Shown here: piece after piece, positions 17,863 through 25,058 of the stretch
Layout of the letters: each line of letters opens with the position of its first letter
How positions within the stretch are numbered: position 1 is the first letter of the stretch
Assembly: GCA_036491035.1 (NCBI GenBank)
Contig: DASXCU010000150.1
Span: 1 to 64,000 of the forward strand
Origin: Galbitalea sp036491035
Lineage (GTDB): Bacteria > Actinomycetota > Actinomycetes > Actinomycetales > Microbacteriaceae
Length of the DNA: 64,000 bases
Direction of reading: 5' to 3'
Position numbers and translations under genes: made by a program
Notes under the pieces: generated by a model
Told to the model about the DNA's origin: nothing
The model's database searches: none
What the model saw: the letters and a program-made list of their open reading frames with translations, nothing else

Positions 17863-18087
17863 CTATGAGCCGCCCGAGACGTTCCGGCTGAGCATCTGCA
17901 CCTGCGTGGCCGTTCCGAGGTTCTGGAGTGCCGTCTGGCGCTCGGACTCGTTGAGGGCGAGATTGGTGTTGCCGTCGGCGAGGCGACGAGCCGCCTTGGG
18001 CGTACGAACCAGGAAGAAGATGCATCCTCCGACGAGGATCACGAACGTGAGCCCTCCGAAGATGGCGGGAAGGACGTAAGCCGGCAT
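17863..18087 (-). CDS. Small single-pass membrane protein, probably truncated by a frameshift
   Basis: A 74-residue protein, ATG at the complement of 18085-18087. It has a hydrophobic helix (VLPAIFGGLTFVILVGGCIFFLV, residues 5-27), then a polar helix (RRLADGNTNLALNESERQTAL). The frame closes at 17863-17865 shortly after TQVQMLS. Immediately downstream another frame reads RLIAHQLVQNQLTQQQLLQ and a further Gln-rich tail down to 17774, which looks like a natural continuation of the same polar helix. The simplest reading is a single-base indel near 17880-17895, either a real mutation or a sequence error. The intact product would be about 105 residues. Function is unknown. The gene lies between aroB and aroQ on the opposite strand. 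Confidence 0.65.
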   Translation of the reverse strand: MPAYVLPAIFGGLTFVILVGGCIFFLVRTPKAARRLADGNTNLALNESERQTALQNLGTATQVQMLSRNVSGGS

Positions 18088-18180
18088 GGAACCTTCCTCT
18101 GGTAGAACGAACTGTCTCTTGAGGGTGAGTGTAACTCCGAGAGGCACGATTTGGGCATACCCGTTCACTAGGCTTGCCGC

Positions 18181-18615
18181 ATGACAAGCGTCCTCGTGCT
18201 CAACGGTCCCAATCTCGGCCGGCTGGGCAGCCGCGAGCCCGACGTCTACGGCGACCAGGATCTGCCGGCACTGGCGAAACTGCTCGAAGCCGAGAAGCTG
18301 GGCGACATCGATCTGCGGCAGACCGACGACGAGGGCACCCTGATCGGCTGGCTGCACGAGGCGGCCGACTCGCGCATTCCGGTGATCCTCAATCCCGCCG
18401 CCTTCACGCACTATTCCTACGCGCTCCGGGATGCCGTCGCCCTCGTCACCAAAGACGGTGGCACGGTCATCGAGGTCCACATCTCGAACCCGCACGCCCG
18501 CGAAGAGTTTCGACACAACAGCGTCATCTCGGGTGTCGCGACGGGCGTGATCGCCGGGTTCGGCTTTCAGTCCTACGTCCTGGCGCTCCATGCCATTGGG
18601 CGGACGGCGGACTAA
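18181..18615 (+). CDS. aroQ: 3-dehydroquinate dehydratase, type II
   Basis: A 144-residue type II dehydroquinase, a dodecameric enzyme converting 3-dehydroquinate to 3-dehydroshikimate. Motifs include LNGPNLGRLGSREPDVYG (flexible-loop Arg and catalytic Tyr), ILNPAAFTHYSYALRDAV, EVHISNPHAREEFRHNS (with the catalytic-site His and substrate-binding Arg) and the terminal GFGFQSYVLAL. It is slightly shorter than the usual 146-150 residues in the helix after the lid. Its promoter probably lies in the 93 bases upstream, where the divergent small membrane gene also starts. It completes the pathway steps carried by aroB, aroE, aroK and aroC just upstream. Confidence 0.95.
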   Translation: MTSVLVLNGPNLGRLGSREPDVYGDQDLPALAKLLEAEKLGDIDLRQTDDEGTLIGWLHEAADSRIPVILNPAAFTHYSYALRDAVALVTKDGGTVIEVHISNPHAREEFRHNSVISGVATGVIAGFGFQSYVLALHAIGRTAD

Positions 18616-18630
18616 CCCCGTAGCATTGAG

Positions 18631-18656
18631 GGTCGCGCAATCGCGGCCTTCTTTTC
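18631..18656 (+). terminator. Terminator-like hairpin between aroQ and efp
   Basis: A 7-base-pair stem (18631-18637 with 18642-18648, one G-T wobble) with a CAAT loop is followed by TTCTTTTC. This is the shape of an intrinsic terminator, located 15 bases after the aroQ stop and 38 bases before the efp ATG. It may end aroQ transcription or act as a partial attenuator of read-through into efp-nusB. The stem is short, so confidence is moderate. Confidence 0.5.
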
Positions 18657-18693
18657 GAGTAACAACATCCCCAGTAGTGAAAGTGGTACAGGC

Positions 18694-19257
18694 ATGGCCT
18701 CCACCAGCGATATTCGCAACGGCGTCGTCCTCAACATGGACGGCCAGCTCTGGACCGTCATCGACTTCCAGCACGTCAAGCCCGGCAAGGGCGGCGCATT
18801 CGTGCGCACCAAGGTCAAGAACGTCATGACGGGAAAGGTCGTCGACCGCACGTTCAACGCGGGCGCCAAGATCGAGACCGAGACTGTCGATCGCAGCGAC
18901 TTCCAGTACCTGTACAAGGACGGCGACGGCTACGTATTCATGAACACGAACGACTACGACCAGATCACCCTGAGCGCCGCTCAGGTCGGGGACGCCCCGA
19001 ACTTCATGCTGGAGAACCAGAACGTCACGATCGCGCTTCACAATGGCGACCCGCTATACGTCGAGCTTCCGGCATCCGTGGTCCTCGAACTCACCTACAC
19101 CGAGCCCGGGCTGCAGGGCGACCGTTCGTCGGCGGGAACCAAGCCGGGAACGCTCGAGACCGGGTATGAGATCCAGGTTCCACTGTTTCTCGAGCAGGGC
19201 ACCAAGGTGAAGGTCGACACACGTGACGGCAGCTACCTCGGCCGCGTAAACGACTAG
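18694..19257 (+). CDS. efp: Elongation factor P
   Basis: A 187-residue translation factor that relieves ribosome stalling at polyproline stretches by entering the E site. The three-barrel EF-P architecture is visible: a KOW-like N-domain with VKPGKGGAFVRTK, an OB domain with the YLYKDGDGYVFMNTNDYDQI region, and the C-terminal domain ending EQGTKVKVDTRDGSYLGR. The loop-tip lysine, the site modified by EpmA in E. coli, is Lys32 in PGKGGA. No modification enzyme is seen nearby, and actinobacterial EF-P may act unmodified. The stop codon overlaps the nusB start by one base. Confidence 0.97.
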   Translation: MASTSDIRNGVVLNMDGQLWTVIDFQHVKPGKGGAFVRTKVKNVMTGKVVDRTFNAGAKIETETVDRSDFQYLYKDGDGYVFMNTNDYDQITLSAAQVGDAPNFMLENQNVTIALHNGDPLYVELPASVVLELTYTEPGLQGDRSSAGTKPGTLETGYEIQVPLFLEQGTKVKVDTRDGSYLGRVND

Positions 19258-19688
19258 TGGCGGAACGGGGTCCGGGTTCGCGCGGTAAGGCCCGCAAGCG
19301 CGCCATCGACGTGCTCTACGGAGCGGATGTCCGCGAGGAATCCATCAACGCTTCCCTGCTCGCGGAGGAGAATCGCCAGCTCGCCGACCCGACACGCCGC
19401 GCGAACTCGTGGGCGTACGCGAAGCAGATCGTGCAGGGTGTGGCCGAACACGGCGACGAGATCGACGAACTCATCGAGACGTACTCGCAGGGCTGGACGA
19501 TCGAACGCATGCCCGCCGTGGATCGCGCGATAATCCGGATCGGTATCTGGGAGCTCCTGTACAACCCGGAGGTTCCGGAGGGCGTGGCGATCTCAGAGGC
19601 GGTCGAGGAGGCGAAGTCGCTGTCGACGGAGGACTCCTCTGGATTCGTCAACGGGCTCCTCGGACGGATCGCGGCGCTCCGCGCGTAG
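19257..19688 (+). CDS. nusB: Transcription antitermination factor NusB
   Basis: A 143-residue, all-helical NusB that binds boxA RNA with S10 (NusE) in rRNA antitermination complexes. Diagnostic segments are KARKRAIDVLYGADVR at the N-terminus, MPAVDRAIIRIGIWELLY, and PEGVAISEAVEEAKSLSTEDSSGFVNGLLGRI at the C-terminus. The GTG start uses the last base of the efp stop (TAGTG), implying tight coupling with efp. Length is normal. Confidence 0.96.
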   Translation: MAERGPGSRGKARKRAIDVLYGADVREESINASLLAEENRQLADPTRRANSWAYAKQIVQGVAEHGDEIDELIETYSQGWTIERMPAVDRAIIRIGIWELLYNPEVPEGVAISEAVEEAKSLSTEDSSGFVNGLLGRIAALRA

Positions 19689-19707
19689 CGTCTTCTAGAG
19701 TTCAGGA

Positions 19708-21636
19708 GTGAGCGATTCAATGCTGCCTCCCGTCTCCCTTCCGTCGGCCGCGAGTGCGTGGCCCGACTTTGTCCGGAACTGGGCCGATACCAATCTCGCT
19801 CGATCCGAGCGCGCTGTCGCGACCCTGACGGACGGGGAGAAGCGATCCGCGACGGACGTTCTGGACCTCTGGAACGAGTCGGAACTCGGGTTGCGGAACG
19901 CCGCCGGCTTTCTGGGCCTCCTGGCCGAGGTCCATCCCGACGAGACAGTGCGCGATCTCGCGGAGGAGGGCACTCAACGCGCCGTGAAGGCCTCGACCGA
20001 GCGCGGCCTGAATCAGGCGCTCTACGAGGTGCTGGCCGCCGTTACCGGATCGGCCCTCGATCCGCTCGACACCCGACTTCTGGACAAGGTACTGCTCGAG
20101 TTCCGTCGGAGCGGGATCGGACTCGATGAGCCAGCGCGGAACCGCCTGCGGGAGATCTCTGAGCGCTCCACCATCCTGGATCAGGACTTCTCGCGTGCCA
20201 TCCGGGACGACGTGCGTTCCATCCACGTTCCCGCGTCCGCCCTGGAAGGACTCCCGGCCGACTATCTCGCGGCGCACCCGGTCGGCGACGACGGCCTCGC
20301 CACGATCACCACGGACTACCCGGACGCCGTGCCGTTCCGGATGTTCTCCCGCGACGCCGACGCTCGTCGCGCCCTGCTCATCGAATCGAACAATCGGGCG
20401 TGGCCAGGCAACGACGGGTTGCTCGGCGAGCTGCTCGATCTCCGCGCCGAGGAGGCGACACTGCTGGGATATAACTCCTGGCCCGACTTCGATGCCGAGA
20501 TCAAGATGGTGCGCAGCGCCGACGCGATCGACGACTTCATCCAGAAGCTTTCCGCGGCCGCGGACACCGCTGGCCGGCGCGACCGGCAGCGCCTGATCGA
20601 GCGCAGAGCGCAGGATGTGGCCGGAGCGATGACCATCGATGCGGCCGACGCGTCGTACTACTCTGAGCTCGTTCGTCGCGAATCCTTCGACGTCGACTCG
20701 CAGGACCTGCGCGAGTACTTCGACTTCACGAAGGTGAAGCAGGGACTCCTCGATGTCACGGGCCGACTGCTGGGGCTCGAGTACACGGCCGTTCCCGATG
20801 CCGCGACCTGGCACGAGGACGTCTCCGTCTACGACGTCGCGGTGAACGGACGACGCATCGGACGGATCCACCTCGACCTCCATCCGCGGGAGGGCAAGTA
20901 CAAGCACGCCGCAATGTTCGACATCACGCAGGGCATCGCAGGAGAGCAGCTCGCCGAGGGCGCGCTGGTGTGCAACTTCCCGACCGGGTTGATGGAACAC
21001 TCGCATGTCACGACGCTCTTCCATGAGTTCGGTCACCTCGTGCACCACATCGTCTCGAACGACCAGAAGTACGCCAACTTCGCTGGCATCTCCACCGAGT
21101 GGGACTTCGTCGAAGCGCCATCCCAGATGCTCGAGGAGTGGGCGTGGGACCCCGGCGTTCTGCAGACGTTCGCGACCAATGCGGAGGGCCGTCCCATCCC
21201 GACCGACCTGGTCGAGCGGATGCGCGCGGCCGATGAATTCGGAAACGGCCTGTTCGTTCGCACTCAAACGTTCTACTCTGCGGTCTCGTTCTATCTCCAC
21301 CGCGATCGACCGGCCGATCGCACGTCCGAGATCGAGCGACTGCAGGACACTTACGACCTGTACGCCTACGTTCCGGGCACGCACTTCCAGGCGTCGTTCG
21401 GCCACCTGACCGGGTACTCGTCCGCCTATTACACATACATGTGGAGCCTGGTCATCGCGAAAGACCTGTTCTCCGCCTTCAACCGCGACGACCTGTTCGA
21501 TCCATCCGTGGCCGGACGCTATCGTGACCTCGTGCTCGCACCCGGCGGCAGCAAGGATGCCGCGGAGCTAGTGCGCGACTTTCTGGGTCGCGACTACTCA
21601 TTCGACGCGTTCGCGGGGTGGCTGAACGCGAGCTAG
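19708..21636 (+). CDS. M3 family metallopeptidase (oligopeptidase)
   Basis: A 642-residue zinc oligopeptidase of family M3 (thimet oligopeptidase / Dcp group), expected to degrade short peptides in the cytoplasm. The zinc site is HEFGH (residues 439-443) in TTLFHEFGHLVHHIV, with the third ligand Glu in the following STEWDFVEAPSQMLEEW segment. The C-terminal HFQASFGHLTGYSSAYYTYMWS region holds the substrate-binding Tyr/His residues. It has no signal peptide. The GTG start lies 19 bases after nusB. It precedes the pyr operon but has no functional link to it that I can see. Confidence 0.93.
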   Translation: MSDSMLPPVSLPSAASAWPDFVRNWADTNLARSERAVATLTDGEKRSATDVLDLWNESELGLRNAAGFLGLLAEVHPDETVRDLAEEGTQRAVKASTERGLNQALYEVLAAVTGSALDPLDTRLLDKVLLEFRRSGIGLDEPARNRLREISERSTILDQDFSRAIRDDVRSIHVPASALEGLPADYLAAHPVGDDGLATITTDYPDAVPFRMFSRDADARRALLIESNNRAWPGNDGLLGELLDLRAEEATLLGYNSWPDFDAEIKMVRSADAIDDFIQKLSAAADTAGRRDRQRLIERRAQDVAGAMTIDAADASYYSELVRRESFDVDSQDLREYFDFTKVKQGLLDVTGRLLGLEYTAVPDAATWHEDVSVYDVAVNGRRIGRIHLDLHPREGKYKHAAMFDITQGIAGEQLAEGALVCNFPTGLMEHSHVTTLFHEFGHLVHHIVSNDQKYANFAGISTEWDFVEAPSQMLEEWAWDPGVLQTFATNAEGRPIPTDLVERMRAADEFGNGLFVRTQTFYSAVSFYLHRDRPADRTSEIERLQDTYDLYAYVPGTHFQASFGHLTGYSSAYYTYMWSLVIAKDLFSAFNRDDLFDPSVAGRYRDLVLAPGGSKDAAELVRDFLGRDYSFDAFAGWLNAS

Positions 21637-21671
21637 TCTCGGACCGACGCTGAGAGGCCCGCGAGGCCTGC

Positions 21672-21677
21672 TAACGT
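21672..21677 (+). promoter_or_regulatory. Candidate -10 box of the pyr operon
   Basis: TAACGT at 21672-21677 fits the actinobacterial -10 pattern TANNNT. Transcription from it would start near 21684, a few bases before the PyrR-binding RNA element, which is where a leader would need to begin. I find no convincing -35 sequence. This is an inference from spacing only. Confidence 0.35.
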
Positions 21678-21690
21678 AGAGCCAACAGAC

Positions 21691-21728
21691 ATCCTTTAAG
21701 TTCCGTCCAGAGAGGCGGGGAAGGAGGT
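21691..21728 (+). promoter_or_regulatory. PyrR-binding RNA element overlapping the pyrR ribosome-binding site
   Basis: The leader contains TCCTTTAA (21692-21699), then GTCCAGAGAGGC (21705-21716), then AAGGA (21721-21725). This is the arrangement of the PyrR-bound hairpin of pyr mRNA leaders: the middle block is the conserved purine-rich loop, and TCCTT pairs perfectly with AAGGA to form the lower stem. Here the 3' half of the lower stem is the Shine-Dalgarno sequence AAGGAGG of pyrR itself, five bases before the GTG start. PyrR bound with UMP should therefore block translation initiation, the mechanism described for mycobacterial pyrR, rather than transcription termination. I see no terminator hairpin in the leader. 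Confidence 0.85.
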
Positions 21729-21732
21729 CAGA

Positions 21733-22263
21733 GTGACTGCACGCACTGTTTTGCAGCCCGCTGACATCACGCGAGCGTTGACTCGGATCTCCCACGAGAT
21801 CCTGGAGTCCAATCGCGAGTCGCTGGACACGGTGATCCTGGGAATTCCGACGCGCGGGGTGATCCTCGCCGACCGGATCGGCGCAACCCTGAAAGCCGCC
21901 ACCGACGTGACCGTCGAGGTCGGCTCGCTCGACGTCACCATGTACCGCGACGACCTCGGTCGGAAGCCCACTCGCGCACCGGCCAAAACGGCGGTTCCCG
22001 CCAGCGGCATCGACGGCAAACTCGTCGTGCTCGTCGACGATGTGCTGTATTCCGGGCGCACGATCCGGGCCGCACTCGACGCGCTCAGCGCAATCGGCCG
22101 ACCGCGTTACGTGCGTCTCGCAACGCTGGTGGACCGCGGTCATCGGGAACTTCCGATCCGCCCCGACTACATCGGCAAGAATCTCCCCACTGCGGACGGT
22201 GAGCGCGTGCACGTCCGCCTCGCCGAAATCGACGGTGTCGAGGAAGTGACGATCGAGTCATGA
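21733..22263 (+). CDS. pyrR: Bifunctional pyr operon regulator / uracil phosphoribosyltransferase PyrR
   Basis: A 176-residue PyrR. It senses UMP and PRPP and binds the pyr mRNA leader; many members also have uracil phosphoribosyltransferase activity. The PRPP-binding motif is LVVLVDDVLYSGRTIRAALDAL (around residues 97-118). GIPTRGVILADRI is the PPi loop region, and MYRDDL and RLATLVDRGHRELPIRPDYIGK are typical of PyrR. It is the first gene of the pyrimidine operon and should repress it through the RNA element directly upstream. Its stop overlaps the pyrB ATG by four bases. Confidence 0.96.
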   Translation: MTARTVLQPADITRALTRISHEILESNRESLDTVILGIPTRGVILADRIGATLKAATDVTVEVGSLDVTMYRDDLGRKPTRAPAKTAVPASGIDGKLVVLVDDVLYSGRTIRAALDALSAIGRPRYVRLATLVDRGHRELPIRPDYIGKNLPTADGERVHVRLAEIDGVEEVTIES

Positions 22264-23210
22264 GACACCTCCTGAGCACGAAGGATCTGGACCAGGCCGC
22301 GGCAGTGGGCATCCTCGATGTCGCGGAGGACATGGCGGACGTAGCTACGCGCGAGGTCAAGAAACTCCCGACACTCCGCGGCAAGACCGTCATCAACCTG
22401 TTTTTCGAGGACTCGACCCGCACGCGAACGAGCTTCGAGCTCGCGGCCAAACGACTCTCCGCCGATCTCGTCAACTTCAGCGCGAAGGGCTCGAGTGTCT
22501 CCAAGGGCGAGGGGCTGAAGGACACCGCCCAGACGCTCGCGGCGATGGGCGCGGATGCGGTGGTGATCCGGCACTCGTCGTCCGGTGCGGCCCAGGTGCT
22601 GGCGGAGAGCGACTGGATCGACGCGGCAGTGCTGAACGCTGGCGACGGGACGCACGAGCATCCCACCCAGGCACTGCTCGACGCCTTCACGATGCGCAAA
22701 CGGCTTCACGGTGATGCCTCTCGCGGCAAAGACCTGAACGGGCTCAACGTCACAATCGTGGGCGACATCCTGCACTCGCGGGTCGCACGCTCCAACGTCT
22801 GGCTGCTCGCAACGCTCGGTGCCCACGTAAGAGTCGTCGCGCCGGCGACCCTGCTGCCGTCCGGAATCGACGGCTGGCCGGTCTCCGTCGGCTACGACCT
22901 AGACGCCGCCATCGACGACAACCCCGATGTCGTGATGATGCTTCGCATCCAGGCCGAACGGATGCAGGCAGCGTTCTTCCCGAACTCGCGTGAGTACTCG
23001 CGCGAGTGGGGACTGGACGACGAACGGGTCGCCCGGCTGCGCCCCGATACGATGGTGATGCATCCTGGGCCGATGGTCCGCGGGCTGGAAATATCCGCCG
23101 GCGCGGCCGATTCGGCTCGCTCGACGGTGCTCGAACAGGTTGCCAATGGGGTTTCGATAAGGATGGCCGTGCTCTACCTGCTGCTGGCAAGTGAAGGCGG
23201 TGAGCGGTGA
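22260..23210 (+). CDS. pyrB: Aspartate carbamoyltransferase catalytic chain
   Basis: A 316-residue ATCase catalytic subunit, making N-carbamoyl-L-aspartate, the committed step of pyrimidine synthesis. The carbamoyl-phosphate motif is FEDSTRTRTSFE (Ser52, Thr53, Arg54, Thr55), the ligand-binding GDGTHEHPTQALLDAF follows, and MHPGPMVRGLEIS near the C-terminus holds the conserved HPGP loop. No pyrI regulatory chain is encoded nearby. ATCase in this group often associates with dihydroorotase, and pyrC follows immediately with a four-base overlap. Confidence 0.97.
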   Translation: MRHLLSTKDLDQAAAVGILDVAEDMADVATREVKKLPTLRGKTVINLFFEDSTRTRTSFELAAKRLSADLVNFSAKGSSVSKGEGLKDTAQTLAAMGADAVVIRHSSSGAAQVLAESDWIDAAVLNAGDGTHEHPTQALLDAFTMRKRLHGDASRGKDLNGLNVTIVGDILHSRVARSNVWLLATLGAHVRVVAPATLLPSGIDGWPVSVGYDLDAAIDDNPDVVMMLRIQAERMQAAFFPNSREYSREWGLDDERVARLRPDTMVMHPGPMVRGLEISAGAADSARSTVLEQVANGVSIRMAVLYLLLASEGGER

Positions 23211-24535
23211 ACCTCGTCCTCAGGGGCGTGACCCTTCCCGACGGCTCGACCACGGACCTTTTCGTGACCGATGGCCGCTTCGCCGAGAGCGCTGGCACGA
23301 AGGCAACGGTGATCGATGCCGCCGGCCTCCTCGCGCTACCGGGCCTCGTCGACCTGCACACCCACCTGCGCGAGCCGGGGTTCGAGCAGAGCGAGACCGT
23401 GCTGACCGGCACTCGTGCCGCCGCGGCCGGCGGGTTTACGGCGGTGCATGCCATGGCGAATACCTCGCCCGTGGCCGATACGGCGGGCGTCGTCGAACAG
23501 GTCCACTCTCTCGGCGCGCGGCACGGCTATGCGACGGTCCGCCCGATCGGCGCGGTCACGATGGGGCTGGCGGGGGAGCGACTCAGCGAAATCGGCGCGA
23601 TGGCCAGTTCTCGCGCCCGAGTCAGCGTGTTCTCCGACGACGGGAAGTGCGTTTCGGATGCGCTCCTGATGCGGCGCGCGCTCGAGTACGTCAAAACCTT
23701 CGGCGGCGTCATCGCCCAGCACGCCCAGGAGCCACGGCTCACCGAGAACGCGCAGATGAACGAGGGTGAGCTCTCCGGGGAACTCGGCCTCACCGGCTGG
23801 CCGGCCGTCGCCGAGGAAGCCATCATCGCCCGCGATGTGCTTCTCGCCCAGCACGTCGGTGCCCGCCTCCACGTCTGCCACGTGTCGACCGCGGGCTCCG
23901 TGGATGTCGTGCGCTGGGCCAAGGCACGGGGAATCGACGTCACAGCCGAGGCAACCCCCCACCACCTGCTTCTCACCGAGGACCTCGCGCGCTCGTACGA
24001 CTCGCGCTTCAAGGTCAATCCGCCGCTGCGCCGGGACGAGGATGTGCGGGCGCTCCGCGAAGCGGTCGCCGACGGCACCATTGACATCGTCGCGACCGAC
24101 CACGCCCCGCACCCTCTCGAGTCGAAGGAGTGCACCTGGGACGAGGCATCCTTCGGCATGGTGGGTCTCGAGTCGGCGCTGAGCGTCGTGCAGCTGGCCC
24201 TGGTCGACTCCGGACTCATCGGCTGGTCAGATGTCGCCCGCATCCTGTCGTCGAAGCCGGCGGAAATCGGCGGCCTGCCGGGATACGCTGCGCCCTTCGC
24301 AATCGGAAGCCCGGCCAACGTCACGCTCCACGACGCATCGTTCAGTCGAGTGTTCGCTCTCGACGACCTGTACGGCAAGGGACGGAACACCCCCTACCTG
24401 GGGCGGACCCTGCCGGGCCGCATCATCACCACGATCCACAACGGCTATCCGACGGTGCAGGGCGGCGCACTCGTCGAGCCAGACCAAGTCGCAGCCCACG
24501 CCGCCGAATTCACCGCAGGGAACCCCAGTGCATAG
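23207..24535 (+). CDS. pyrC: Dihydroorotase
   Basis: A 442-residue class I dihydroorotase closing carbamoyl-aspartate to dihydroorotate. Zinc-binding motifs are DLHTHLREPG, HAQEPRL, VCHVSTAGS and ATDHAPH, all intact, and GLESALSVVQLAL is typical. The GTG start overlaps pyrB by four bases, and the 3' end overlaps the next small membrane gene by eight bases. The operon order pyrR-pyrB-pyrC-x-carA-carB-pyrF is that of mycobacteria and related actinobacteria. Confidence 0.96.
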   Translation: MNLVLRGVTLPDGSTTDLFVTDGRFAESAGTKATVIDAAGLLALPGLVDLHTHLREPGFEQSETVLTGTRAAAAGGFTAVHAMANTSPVADTAGVVEQVHSLGARHGYATVRPIGAVTMGLAGERLSEIGAMASSRARVSVFSDDGKCVSDALLMRRALEYVKTFGGVIAQHAQEPRLTENAQMNEGELSGELGLTGWPAVAEEAIIARDVLLAQHVGARLHVCHVSTAGSVDVVRWAKARGIDVTAEATPHHLLLTEDLARSYDSRFKVNPPLRRDEDVRALREAVADGTIDIVATDHAPHPLESKECTWDEASFGMVGLESALSVVQLALVDSGLIGWSDVARILSSKPAEIGGLPGYAAPFAIGSPANVTLHDASFSRVFALDDLYGKGRNTPYLGRTLPGRIITTIHNGYPTVQGGALVEPDQVAAHAAEFTAGNPSA

Positions 24536-25058
24536 CGCCATTTTTCTCCTCAATATCGATGACAACGCCACGCGGTCGATGCTGCTGACGTGTGTGCTCA
24601 TCGGCTTCATCGTGATCGTCGGTCTGGCGATCCTCGGCTGGCTCATGCGACGCCGTCGCCAACGGAACATTCCGGCGACCGAGCCTCTGCCCGCGGACAT
24701 CGGCACCGTTCGCGGCGAGTTCGAGGGCTTCTACGTCTCCACCACGCTCGATGGAGAACCGCTCAATCGGGTCGCTGTCCGCGGACTCGGTTTCCGTTCG
24801 CGCGCGACGATCGCGGTGGCCGATGCCGGTGTCGTGCTCGCGCTGCCCGGGAACAACGTCTTTATCCCGCGCGACTCCGTCCGCGAAGTGACGCGCTCCA
24901 ACTACACGATCGACCGGGTCGTCGAACCGGGCGGACTCGTGCTGCTCGCCTGGACTCTCGGTGACCAAAAACTCGACAGCTACCTGCGAGTCGAAGACAA
25001 CGACGGGCTCGAGTTCGCGCTCGTCAGCCTGCTCCCAACCGGAAAGAAGGCGCAGTGA
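24528..25058 (+). CDS. Membrane-anchored PH-like domain protein in the pyr operon
   Basis: A 176-residue protein with an N-terminal membrane helix (MLLTCVLIGFIVIVGLAILGWLM, about residues 18-40), a basic stop-transfer RRRRQR, then a soluble beta-rich domain (GEFEGFYVSTTLDGEPLNRVAVRG, RATIAVADAGVVLALPG, FIPRDSVREVTRS). It sits in the slot between pyrC and carA that holds a conserved membrane protein in actinobacteria (Rv1382 in M. tuberculosis), now usually called PH-like domain protein. The GTG at 24528 gives VHSAIFLLNIDD and overlaps pyrC; longer starts would run deep into pyrC. The function is unknown. Conserved position suggests a link to pyrimidine synthesis or to anchoring the enzymes, but this is inference. 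Confidence 0.8.
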   Translation: MHSAIFLLNIDDNATRSMLLTCVLIGFIVIVGLAILGWLMRRRRQRNIPATEPLPADIGTVRGEFEGFYVSTTLDGEPLNRVAVRGLGFRSRATIAVADAGVVLALPGNNVFIPRDSVREVTRSNYTIDRVVEPGGLVLLAWTLGDQKLDSYLRVEDNDGLEFALVSLLPTGKKAQ

